DNA of 5,173 bases from UMGS973 sp045599945 (GCA_045599945.1 JAZRWY010000065.1:1-5173), one strand, 5' to 3'. Numbered from the stretch's first letter, positions 1 to 5,093 are shown. Notes: generated by a model from the letters alone, not told the origin. Numbers and translations are program-made.

Positions 1-141
1 GCTTATGGGTACAAGAATACTAAAAGTAGCTGTGTAACCTGAAAAAGGTAGCAGTAGCGGTGTTATGGACGCACCACTGAATCTACGAGGCGGAGCCTCG
101 CAAATCAGATGCTCGGTAATTCAATTGCCGATGTAGTTCAC
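1..141 (+). mobile_element. Right end of an IS200/IS605-family (tnpB-type) insertion sequence, 5' truncated by the window
   Basis: There is no long reading frame here. Four hairpins stand in a row: 37-49, 59-75, 86-100 and a larger one at 113-131. The last is followed by TGTAGTTCAC, ending at base 141. A subterminal hairpin followed by AGTTCAC is the layout I know from right ends of IS605/IS1341-group elements, which have hairpins instead of inverted repeats and make no target duplication. The left end and most of tnpB would lie upstream of the window. The boundary at 141 is inferred from the TTCAC end. Other structured RNA (a riboswitch or regulatory leader) is possible, but no class I know fits better. 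Confidence 0.6.
2..37 (+). CDS. Possible last codons of tnpB (partial)
   Basis: Reading from base 2 gives LMGTRILKVAV and a TAA stop at 35-37. TnpB proteins commonly end a short way after their zinc-ribbon/RuvC-III region with a tail resembling 'N..EG.R.L', and their genes stop about 100 nt before the right end. Both agree with this frame. The other two forward frames also stop early (TAA at 27-29 in the frame from base 3; TGA at 40-42 in the frame from base 1), so the choice of frame rests on weak resemblance over 11 residues. No catalytic residue is within the window. Confidence 0.3.
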   Translation, partial: LMGTRILKVAV

Positions 142-170
142 GAAAAAGCGCCGAATATTCATTTGTTTTG

Positions 171-179
171 TGATATAAT
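171..179 (+). promoter_or_regulatory. Extended -10 promoter of the mtaD operon
   Basis: TGATATAAT gives a perfect TATAAT (174-179) preceded by TG one base upstream, an extended -10 element. No good -35 is visible at 16-18 bp upstream (around 150-157), so recognition would rest on the extended -10. Transcription would begin near 186-188, leaving a leader of about 30 nt before the mtaD start. The promoter lies 30 bp outside the IS end at 141, so the element did not supply the -10. Confidence 0.6.
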
Positions 180-206
180 ATATTAGTTTGAAAGATATAT
201 GAACTT

Positions 207-212
207 AGGAGG
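207..212 (+). promoter_or_regulatory. Ribosome-binding site of mtaD
   Basis: AGGAGG is a full anti-16S match, 5 nt before the ATG at 218. It decides the start: an ATG at 213 is out of frame and too close. Confidence 0.85.
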
Positions 213-217
213 ATGTC

Positions 218-1513
218 ATGTATTTTAAGGATATTACAATCATTGATGAAAACTTTGAAGCGGTTTCACATGCATATGTGGGAACCATAGAAGAACGGAT
301 TGCCTATGTCGGAACAAAAGAACCCGTCGATCCGTCGGTTTATGGAGAAGTCTATGACGGCAGAGGGAAAGTGATGCTTCCGGGATTTGTAAATTCTCAT
401 GCCCACAGCCCGATGGCATTGATGAGAGGCTACGGAGAGAACATGTCTTTAAATGCATGGCTTACGACAAGGATCTTCCCGTTTGAGAATCATCTCACAT
501 CTGAAGCGGTATACTGGGGACAGATGATGTGCATGGCGGAGTCCCTCAGATATGGAATCACATCATCTTCAGACATGTATTATTTCTGCGATGACATGGC
601 AAGAGCTGTTGCTGATGCAGGAACAAAGGCCAACATTTCCAGAAGTGTTGTTCATTTTGATGATAGTGACATCCGGAAAAATCCGGGCTTCATGGAAATG
701 GAGAAATTTGCAAAGGACTGGCATGGAGCCTGTGACGGAAAGATTCTTTCAGATGCATCCATTCATGCGGAATATACAAATAACGATATTTCAGTCAGAG
801 GAGTTGCAGAATTTGCCAGGGAACATGACCTGAACATGCATGTGCATGTATCGGAAACTTTTGAAGAGCATGAACAGTGCAAGGAAAGGCACGGCGGTCT
901 TACACCTGTTCAGTACCTGAACAGTTTTGGTGTGTTCGATACGAATACAACAGCTGCGCACTGCGTATGGCTGGAGGAAGAGGATTTTGATATCCTGAAG
1001 GAAAAGGAAGTAACAATTGCAGCAAATCCCATATCCAATCTCAAACTGGCCAGTGGATTCTGCAAAATTCCGAAGGTATATGAAAAAGGAATCAATATTG
1101 CAGTTGGTACAGATTCCGTTGCATCAAACAATAGTCTGAACTTCATTGAGGAGCTGAAGATGTTCGCCCTTGTTCCGAAGGGAGCGTTCCGGAATCCTAC
1201 AATCATTTCGCCAAGGCAGGCATTACGTGCAGGAACGGTAAACGGAGCTGTAGCCCAGGGCAGAATGGACACGGGGCTCATTAGGGAAGGCTGCAGAGCA
1301 GACCTGTGCATCATGGATGTAGACAATCCATTTCTTCATCCTGTTCACTCAATGGTCACAAACATCATATATTCTGCATCAGGAAGCGACATTGTTCTGA
1401 CAATGTGTGATGGTAAGGTGCTATACAAAGATGGAGAATTCACTACAATAGATATAGAAAAGACGACATATAATGTTGAACTTGAAACTGAAAAGATTTT
1501 AAAGAAACTTTAG
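218..1513 (+). CDS. mtaD: MtaD-like amidohydrolase, probable 5'-methylthioadenosine/S-adenosylhomocysteine deaminase
   Basis: A 431-aa cytosolic metal-dependent deaminase of the amidohydrolase superfamily (COG0402: MtaD/TrzA/guanine deaminase group). MtaD enzymes convert the adenine of methylthioadenosine or S-adenosylhomocysteine to hypoxanthine, feeding purine and sulfur salvage. The signature is in order: LPGFVNSHAH with metal ligands H61 and H63; GYGENMSLNAWL (71-82), the W/L substrate loop; H183 in IHAEYT; HVSE with ligand H210 and catalytic E213; AAHCVWL with H248; NPISNLKLASG (270-280); and GTDSVASNNSL with D299. The length fits the family (about 420-440 aa). All expected catalytic positions are present, so it should be active. 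HAEYT replaces the usual HAPYT/S, so another aminopurine or a triazine-like substrate cannot be excluded. It is the first gene of an operon, 7 nt before the flippase gene. The family call is sure; the substrate is less so. Confidence 0.88.
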   Translation: MYFKDITIIDENFEAVSHAYVGTIEERIAYVGTKEPVDPSVYGEVYDGRGKVMLPGFVNSHAHSPMALMRGYGENMSLNAWLTTRIFPFENHLTSEAVYWGQMMCMAESLRYGITSSSDMYYFCDDMARAVADAGTKANISRSVVHFDDSDIRKNPGFMEMEKFAKDWHGACDGKILSDASIHAEYTNNDISVRGVAEFAREHDLNMHVHVSETFEEHEQCKERHGGLTPVQYLNSFGVFDTNTTAAHCVWLEEEDFDILKEKEVTIAANPISNLKLASGFCKIPKVYEKGINIAVGTDSVASNNSLNFIEELKMFALVPKGAFRNPTIISPRQALRAGTVNGAVAQGRMDTGLIREGCRADLCIMDVDNPFLHPVHSMVTNIIYSASGSDIVLTMCDGKVLYKDGEFTTIDIEKTTYNVELETEKILKKL

Positions 1514-1517
1514 GAGA
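1512..1517 (+). promoter_or_regulatory. Ribosome-binding site of the flippase gene, overlapping the mtaD stop
   Basis: AGGAGA overlaps the TAG stop (1511-1513) of mtaD and stands 3 nt before the ATG at 1521 (GGAG core 4 nt before). The close spacing and overlap suggest that ribosomes finishing mtaD help initiation of the second gene. Confidence 0.65.
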
Positions 1518-1520
1518 GAC

Positions 1521-3125
1521 ATGACCAAAAAATCATTTGTCGGCGGCGCTGTCATCTTAGGGGCAGCGGGACTGATTGTAAAATTAATGGGTGCCGTTTT
1601 CCGTATTCCGGTCACCAACTGGCTGGGCGGCGGAATGGCATATTACCAGGCGGCATACCCTATATACAACATACTTCTGACGCTTGCAACTGCAGGAATC
1701 CCTGTGGCAATTTCCAGAATGGTGGCAGAGCGTACGGTCATAGGAGATCATTATGCTGCAAATCATGTATTCAAGGTATCCTTCCGGCTTCTGCTGGGGA
1801 TTGGAATATTCACCGGCATTCTGTGCTTCTTTGGCGCAGGCTGGTATTCTGACCGCGTAGGGCTTCCGGAGACGGAATTTGCGCTGAAGGCGCTGATTCC
1901 AGCACTGGTTCTCATTCCTGTCATGTCCGCATACAGAGGATATTTTCAGGGCATGCAGAATATGAAGCCTACGGCAGTATCTCAGATCATTGAGCAGCTG
2001 TTCCGTGTAGGAATCGGACTGTTTCTTGCCTGGTGGCTGCTTCAGAAGTTTGCGGTGAATCCGGAGTATGCTGCGGCAGGCGCTACTTTTGGTGCTAGCG
2101 CTGGTGCCATCGGAGGGCTTCTGGTTGTCTGGCTCATCTACATGGGAAACAGAAAAACCATACAGAAGAAGATCAGAAGGTCAAGAATAAAGACAAAAGA
2201 AGGTTCGGGAATGATCATGAAGAAGATTCTGGTCATTGCCATTCCAATCACTCTTGGAGCATGCATCATGCCGATCATGAACCTCATAGATGCAGCAATT
2301 GTAACAAACAGGCTGCAGGATATCGGCTATACCTATGCCCAGTCGAAGGAACTCTATACGGAACTGTCGGCGCAGGCAAGCACCATCATCAACTTCCCGC
2401 AGATCATCGTGCAGAGCATTGCCATCTCCATGGTGCCGGCCATCAGCATGGCATTCAAGGAGAAGGACAAAAGCGGTCTGAAAGACAATGTGCAGATGGG
2501 CTTCCGCATGGCCAACATTCTGAGTTTTCCATGCGCTGCAGGACTTGCAGTCCTTGCAGAGCCGGTACTGCTGATTCTTTATCCGGTACAGGCAGAAATG
2601 GCCTCGGATGCTGCAAAGAGCCTGATTGTTCTTGCCATCGGTTTCATTTTCCTTTCCATTGCACAGACCCTTACAGGTGCGCTGCAGGGAATTGGAAAGC
2701 AGATTGTTCCAGTCCGGAATCTTGCCATCGGTGCGGTATTTAAGGCAATCGTAACCTATGTGCTGGTCGGAATCGGTTCCATCAATGTTGTGGGTGCAGC
2801 AGCAGGAACGTGTGTAGCGTATATCATAGCAGCGGCGCTGGACATGCGGTCCATCCGGAAGTATACAGGAGTATCTTTCCGTCCGGGACTATCCGTAATC
2901 CGTCCGCTGATTGCAACTCTTGGAATGACAGTTGTTACTTTTGGTTCATATTTCCTTCTGAAGCTGGTGATTCCGTTTAAGATTGCAGCACTTGCATCCA
3001 TTGCATTTTCTGTTGCAGCTTATGCCGTTCTCATTTTTGTAACGAAGTCGGTTACCATGGAAGAAGTGGAAGCATTTCCGAAGGGAGACAGGATTGCGAA
3101 AGTGATGAGAAAGGTAATAAAGTAG
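1521..3125 (+). CDS. Multi-spanning lipid flippase of the SpoVB/YabM/MurJ (MOP) superfamily
   Basis: A 534-aa integral membrane protein, the usual length of the SpoVB/YtgP/YabM group (about 520-545 aa, 14 helices). The N-terminus carries the family pattern: GLIVKLMGAVFRIPVTN (17-33, with R28) and AGIPVAISRMVAE (58-70, with R66), equivalent to conserved basic residues of these flippases. Hydrophobic segments occur near 8-27, 41-64, 88-110, 122-145, 157-175, 183-207, 233-258, 287-312 and through the C-terminal half. A strongly basic loop (about 209-232) separates two bundles. Related proteins move lipid II or other undecaprenyl-linked sugars across the membrane. It lies upstream of hup-rqcP, where B. 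subtilis has yabM (yabM-yabN-yabO), so YabM orthology is the best inference. SpoVB or a YtgP-type MurJ remains possible. It is 7 nt downstream of mtaD and probably co-transcribed with it. No terminator is seen after its stop. Confidence 0.85.
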   Translation: MTKKSFVGGAVILGAAGLIVKLMGAVFRIPVTNWLGGGMAYYQAAYPIYNILLTLATAGIPVAISRMVAERTVIGDHYAANHVFKVSFRLLLGIGIFTGILCFFGAGWYSDRVGLPETEFALKALIPALVLIPVMSAYRGYFQGMQNMKPTAVSQIIEQLFRVGIGLFLAWWLLQKFAVNPEYAAAGATFGASAGAIGGLLVVWLIYMGNRKTIQKKIRRSRIKTKEGSGMIMKKILVIAIPITLGACIMPIMNLIDAAIVTNRLQDIGYTYAQSKELYTELSAQASTIINFPQIIVQSIAISMVPAISMAFKEKDKSGLKDNVQMGFRMANILSFPCAAGLAVLAEPVLLILYPVQAEMASDAAKSLIVLAIGFIFLSIAQTLTGALQGIGKQIVPVRNLAIGAVFKAIVTYVLVGIGSINVVGAAAGTCVAYIIAAALDMRSIRKYTGVSFRPGLSVIRPLIATLGMTVVTFGSYFLLKLVIPFKIAALASIAFSVAAYAVLIFVTKSVTMEEVEAFPKGDRIAKVMRKVIK

Positions 3126-3155
3126 TTAAAAATTACTGAAATACGGAATATATTA

Positions 3156-3184
3156 TTGACAATGTGCCTGAATAGTGAGAAAAT
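3156..3184 (+). promoter_or_regulatory. Probable hup promoter
   Basis: A perfect -35 TTGACA (3156-3161) is followed after 17 bp by GAAAAT (3179-3184), which matches 4 of 6 -10 positions. Transcription would start near 3191, giving a leader of about 84 nt. A second -10-like TACAAT (3224-3229) has no -35 partner. The weak -10 is surprising for a gene as strongly expressed as hup, so an activator or the alternative start should be considered. Confidence 0.5.
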
Positions 3185-3192
3185 GATTCAGG
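3167..3192 (+). repeat. Perfect 7-bp inverted repeat flanking the hup -10 element
   Basis: CCTGAAT (3167-3173) and ATTCAGG (3186-3192) are exact reverse complements, separated by 12 nt (AGTGAGAAAATG) that contain the putative -10. The half-site centres are 19 bp apart, close to two helical turns, as for a dimeric regulator operator. It is not a terminator for the upstream flippase gene because it is followed by A residues, not T, and the reverse strand has no T-run either. Confidence 0.5.
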
Positions 3193-3201
3193 AAAAAAGG
3201 A

Positions 3202-3223
3202 CGCAATACGCCATTTGCGGCGT
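3202..3223 (+). repeat. Two mutually exclusive hairpins in the hup leader
   Basis: CGCAA (3202-3206) pairs exactly with TTGCG (3215-3219). ACGCC (3208-3212) pairs exactly with GGCGT (3219-3223). The two stems cannot form together because the loop of one holds an arm of the other. The site is in the predicted 5' leader of hup, 52 nt before the start codon. It could be a small switch, a stability hairpin or an operator; 5-bp stems also arise by chance. Confidence 0.3.
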
Positions 3224-3260
3224 TACAATATGCTAGTTGAAAGTATTTTGTAGGATATTG

Positions 3261-3267
3261 AAGGAGG
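3261..3267 (+). promoter_or_regulatory. Ribosome-binding site of hup
   Basis: AAGGAGG, a full match to the 16S tail, ends 7 nt before the ATG at 3275: optimal strength and spacing for a highly translated gene. Confidence 0.9.
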
Positions 3268-3274
3268 ATTATTC

Positions 3275-3553
3275 ATGAATAAGGCTGAATTAGTAGCAGC
3301 AGTAGCTGAAAAGTCAGGCGTTACAAAGAAAGAGGCTGAAAAGTCAGTAAACGCTTTTGTAACTTGTATAGAGGAAGCTCTTGCAGCAGGTGAAAAGGTA
3401 CAGTTAATCGGATTTGGTACTTTTGAAACAAGAGAAAGAAAAGCAAGAACAGGCAGAAATCCTAGAAAGCCTGAAGAAGTTATCGAAATCGCGGCATCAA
3501 AGGCTCCAGTATTCAAGGCTGGAAAAGCATTAAAGGATTTAGTAAACAAATAA
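3275..3553 (+). CDS. hup: HU-type nucleoid DNA-binding protein
   Basis: A 92-aa histone-like protein that binds DNA as a homodimer, bends it and compacts the nucleoid. Helical N-terminal half MNKAELVAAVAEKSG (1-15) forms the dimer body. The hallmark GFGTFETRERKARTGRNP (46-63) leads into the DNA-binding beta arm with intercalating P63. APVFKAGKALKDLV (77-90) closes the fold. Length equals B. subtilis HBsu (92). Compared with HBsu as I remember it, the arm tip has one extra residue (RKPEEVIE for QTGEEIE) and the C-terminus one fewer. All five arginines are AGA and four of five leucines TTA, unlike the CTG-rich neighbours, as expected for a highly expressed gene. It has its own promoter and terminator, so it is probably mainly monocistronic. 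The similar IHF family is excluded by the GFGTFE and RNP context and by the Firmicute setting. Confidence 0.97.
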   Translation: MNKAELVAAVAEKSGVTKKEAEKSVNAFVTCIEEALAAGEKVQLIGFGTFETRERKARTGRNPRKPEEVIEIAASKAPVFKAGKALKDLVNK

Positions 3554-3567
3554 GGATCAGACCACGG

Positions 3568-3598
3568 CAGGGTAACTTCGGTTACCCTGAATTTTTTT
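3568..3598 (+). terminator. Rho-independent terminator of hup
   Basis: A perfect 9-bp stem CAGGGTAAC (3568-3576) / GTTACCCTG (3581-3589) is closed by the very stable C(UUCG)G tetraloop (3577-3580) and followed by AA and seven T (3592-3598). It starts 14 nt after the hup stop. Its T-tract touches the rqcP Shine-Dalgarno. Confidence 0.95.
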
Positions 3599-3602
3599 GA
3601 GG
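3599..3602 (+). promoter_or_regulatory. Ribosome-binding site deciding the rqcP start
   Basis: GAGG (3599-3602, extended by AAG) stands 6 nt before the ATG at 3609. It supports this start over a TTG at 3597, which would place the codon inside the terminator T-tract, upstream of the ribosome site. Confidence 0.7.
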
Positions 3603-3608
3603 AAGAAT

Positions 3609-3851
3609 ATGAGAATCGACAAATTTCTAAAGAATTCAAGACTGATTAAAAGACGTACCGTTGCAAAGGAGGCCTGTGAGCAGGAGAGAATCACCATCAA
3701 TGGGAAAATTGCAAAACCAGGTACAGAAGTGAAAGAGGGAGATGTTATTGAAATCACTTTCGGGACCAGCACCATCCGGGTGAAGGCACTGAAACTTCTG
3801 GAAACGGTCCGGAAGGAAGATGCTCCTTCCATGTATGAAATAGTGGAATGA
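3609..3851 (+). CDS. rqcP: S4-domain ribosome-associated quality-control factor RqcP (YabO/Hsp15 family)
   Basis: An 80-aa basic RNA-binding protein. RqcP works with RqcH on obstructed 50S subunits, holding the P-site tRNA so that alanine tails are added to stalled nascent chains. The S4 fold covers about residues 1-60: MRIDKFLKNSRLIKRRTVAKEA (1-22), then ITINGKIAKPGTEVKEGD. R2, D4 and R16, positions I recall as functionally important in B. subtilis YabO, are all present, and the end ..MYEIVE resembles YabO (..MYTIL). Start at ATG 3609, from the ribosome site and because family members begin MR(L/I)DKFLK. A longer form from TTG 3597 (84 aa) is unlikely. The hup-rqcP order is usual in Clostridia. 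The stop overlaps the next gene by 4 nt. No promoter is evident between hup and this gene, so expression may depend on read-through of the hup terminator. Confidence 0.93.
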   Translation: MRIDKFLKNSRLIKRRTVAKEACEQERITINGKIAKPGTEVKEGDVIEITFGTSTIRVKALKLLETVRKEDAPSMYEIVE

Positions 3852-5005
3852 TGAAACGGGGAAAGTATGTCTTCGTATATGCATTTTCATACCTGGCAAT
3901 TGGAGCCTTCTGCCCACTGATCGGAAAGCATCTGGAAGCAGAAGGTTTTTCAGGCTCCCAGATCGGCATGGTCACGGCGGCAGGAACGCTGGTTGCCATT
4001 GGAGCATCCATGTTCTGGGGCAGAGTATATGCGGATGCGAAAAGGCGAAAACTGGTACCGGCGCTGCTCTCCATCTGCGCATCTGTTTTCTGCCTGGTTC
4101 TGATGGAGATGAAGACCTTTGGCATGTGCATTCTGATCTATGCGCTGATGTATTTCTTTCAGTCACCGATTCTGGCGCTTGTGGATGCCATGTGTGTCCA
4201 GGAAGAAAAAGGATTCGGTGCACTTCGAATGTGGGGAGCTGTCGGATATGCTGCAGGAGTTCTGATGGCAGGACGCACGGCGCAGCTGGTATCTCTGGAT
4301 ATTATTTTCGGCATGTATGCAGGAAGCTACCTTCTTGCTGCATTCGGAATTCTCCTGGGGAAAGGAAAGACAGAAGGCAGGGAGCGCGGAAACGGCAGGA
4401 AGGCGAAACACCGGTACAGAGAGCTTCTTTCCGACCGGCGATATGTAAAGCTTCTGCTGGCAGTCTTTTTCTACGGAGGAACCAATGTGGCAAACAATAC
4501 ATATTTCGGTTTCATGTTTACGGACTGCGGAGGAACTTTGCAGGGGCTTGGCCTTGCCATGTTCCTGATGATAGCAGCAGAAGCACCGTTCATGGCGCTT
4601 TCTGAATGGTTTTCCGCCAGGTTTACAATGGAACGGATGATTCTTGCGGCAATGATTGTTTCTGCAGTCAGATTTGCACTTTACGGCATGGGGATGCATC
4701 CGATGGTGATTACATCCATGTTTGTGCTGCAGGGCTTTGTCAATGGGATTGCTCTAGTTGAAATTGTGCGATACATTGCGAAGGTGACGGATCCCGGCAT
4801 GACGCCCCTTGCGACCAGCGCCTACTATGCCATCAGCTCCAACCTAAGCACAATCATCTGTCAGCTTGCAGGCGGCCTGATTCTTGAGCAATATGGCGGC
4901 TGCGGCGTTTATGTTTTCTTTGCGCTATATAACTTGGCGGGAGTGATTCTCTATGTTGTATTTAGGCTTCATGAACCTGAGAAAAACAGTTATGAAATCC
5001 CATAG
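3848..5005 (+). CDS. Major facilitator superfamily transporter (MFS_1_like / LacY-HcaT-like)
   Basis: A 385-aa inner-membrane carrier with about 12 hydrophobic helices in two halves, joined by a basic cytoplasmic loop (about 171-199: GKGKTEGRERGNGRKAKHR and following). WGRVYADAKRRK (57-68) is the loop 2-3 motif A of MFS. P107 with D113 in helix 4, and FGALRMWGAVGYAAG (123-137, with R127 and W129), form the pattern typical of the MFS_1_like group, which includes HcaT, nucleoside-proton symporters and LacY relatives. The substrate cannot be read from sequence. The ATG at 3848 overlaps the rqcP stop as ATGA. A second ATG at 3851 would shorten it by one residue. There is no clear Shine-Dalgarno, so translation is probably coupled to rqcP. 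The gene appears intact. Bacilli and many Clostridia have sporulation and division genes (yabP, yabQ, divIC) at this position. Confidence 0.9.
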   Translation: MMKRGKYVFVYAFSYLAIGAFCPLIGKHLEAEGFSGSQIGMVTAAGTLVAIGASMFWGRVYADAKRRKLVPALLSICASVFCLVLMEMKTFGMCILIYALMYFFQSPILALVDAMCVQEEKGFGALRMWGAVGYAAGVLMAGRTAQLVSLDIIFGMYAGSYLLAAFGILLGKGKTEGRERGNGRKAKHRYRELLSDRRYVKLLLAVFFYGGTNVANNTYFGFMFTDCGGTLQGLGLAMFLMIAAEAPFMALSEWFSARFTMERMILAAMIVSAVRFALYGMGMHPMVITSMFVLQGFVNGIALVEIVRYIAKVTDPGMTPLATSAYYAISSNLSTIICQLAGGLILEQYGGCGVYVFFALYNLAGVILYVVFRLHEPEKNSYEIP

Positions 5006-5058
5006 GGAAGCGCGTAGAGATTTCGTAAAATAGTCCTGAGAAAAGATTGAAAAACTTC
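5006..5058 (+). other. Short gap without a recognisable terminator; A-rich stretch before the rRNA promoter
   Basis: An inverted repeat GAAATC (4994-4999) / GATTTC (5019-5024) and a small TCCC-ATA-GGGA hairpin (4998-5008) straddle the transporter stop, but neither is followed by a T-run. I see no terminator for the rqcP-transporter unit. Bases 5039-5057 are A-rich just upstream of the -35 at 5059, which resembles an UP element as found before strong rRNA promoters. Confidence 0.45.
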
Positions 5059-5087
5059 TTGACACAGGGCAGCGATGATGGTAATAT
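5059..5087 (+). promoter_or_regulatory. Strong rRNA-type promoter
   Basis: Perfect -35 TTGACA (5059-5064), a 17-bp spacer, and -10 TAATAT (5082-5087) with an extended TG at 5079-5080. The A-rich region upstream and G at 5095, seven bases after the -10, fit a growth-regulated rRNA promoter whose first nucleotide is G. It is the best promoter in the window. Confidence 0.9.
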
Positions 5088-5093
5088 ATTTAC

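Larger units (their letters stand above)
1..161 (+). ncRNA. Putative TnpB-associated omega RNA (reRNA) scaffold plus guide segment
   Basis: In IS605-type elements the 3' part of the tnpB transcript and the right end form the guide RNA scaffold for TnpB, an RNA-guided nuclease, and the guide is read from the DNA just outside the element. Visible structure: hairpin 37-49 (ACCT/AGGT, 5-nt loop); hairpin 59-75 (GGTGT/GCACC, last pair G-U, 7-nt loop); hairpin 86-100 (CGAGGC/GCCTCG around GGA); terminal hairpin 113-131 (8 pairs, one G-U). The scaffold would end at TTCAC (137-141). A guide would start at 142 and run about 16-20 nt through GAAAAAGCGCCG and beyond. The 5' end lies outside the window or is undefined. 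The function is inferred from architecture only. Confidence 0.5.

Noticed and set aside
1..42. Frame from base 1 reading AYGYKNTKSSCVT, similar to the GYKN of a TnpB zinc ribbon
   Set aside because: Only 13 residues before a stop and lacking the CxxC that should surround the motif; the frame from base 2 fits a TnpB tail better, and both remain weak.
1..217. RNase P RNA, tmRNA, group II intron domain V or riboswitch in the structured 5' region
   Set aside because: No diagnostic conserved strings (such as GAGGAAAGTCC of RNase P or a GTTCGATTCC-type end) and no intron domain V; the IS605 right-end layout explains it better.
910..1326. 138-codon minus-strand reading frame opposite mtaD
   Set aside because: Antisense shadow of a conserved enzyme; no family resemblance or start signal.
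2261..2743. 160-codon + strand reading frame inside the flippase gene
   Set aside because: Cys/His/Gln-rich translation without family features, a shadow of the membrane protein gene in another frame.
3237..3265. TTGAAA (3237-3242) as an alternative hup -35
   Set aside because: At 17 bp downstream there is only GAAGGA, which is the ribosome-site region, not a -10.
3597..3608. TTG start giving a longer RqcP (MRKN extension)
   Set aside because: The TTG lies in the terminator T-tract upstream of the GAGG ribosome site; family members start MR(L/I)DKFLK, matching ATG 3609.
4163..4699. 178-codon minus-strand reading frame opposite the MFS gene
   Set aside because: Low-complexity His/Lys/Ser-rich product, no ribosome site, fully opposite a well-supported transporter gene.
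4994..5024. GAAATC/GATTTC inverted repeat as a terminator after the transporter
   Set aside because: 19-nt loop, short A/T-rich stem and no T-run after it.
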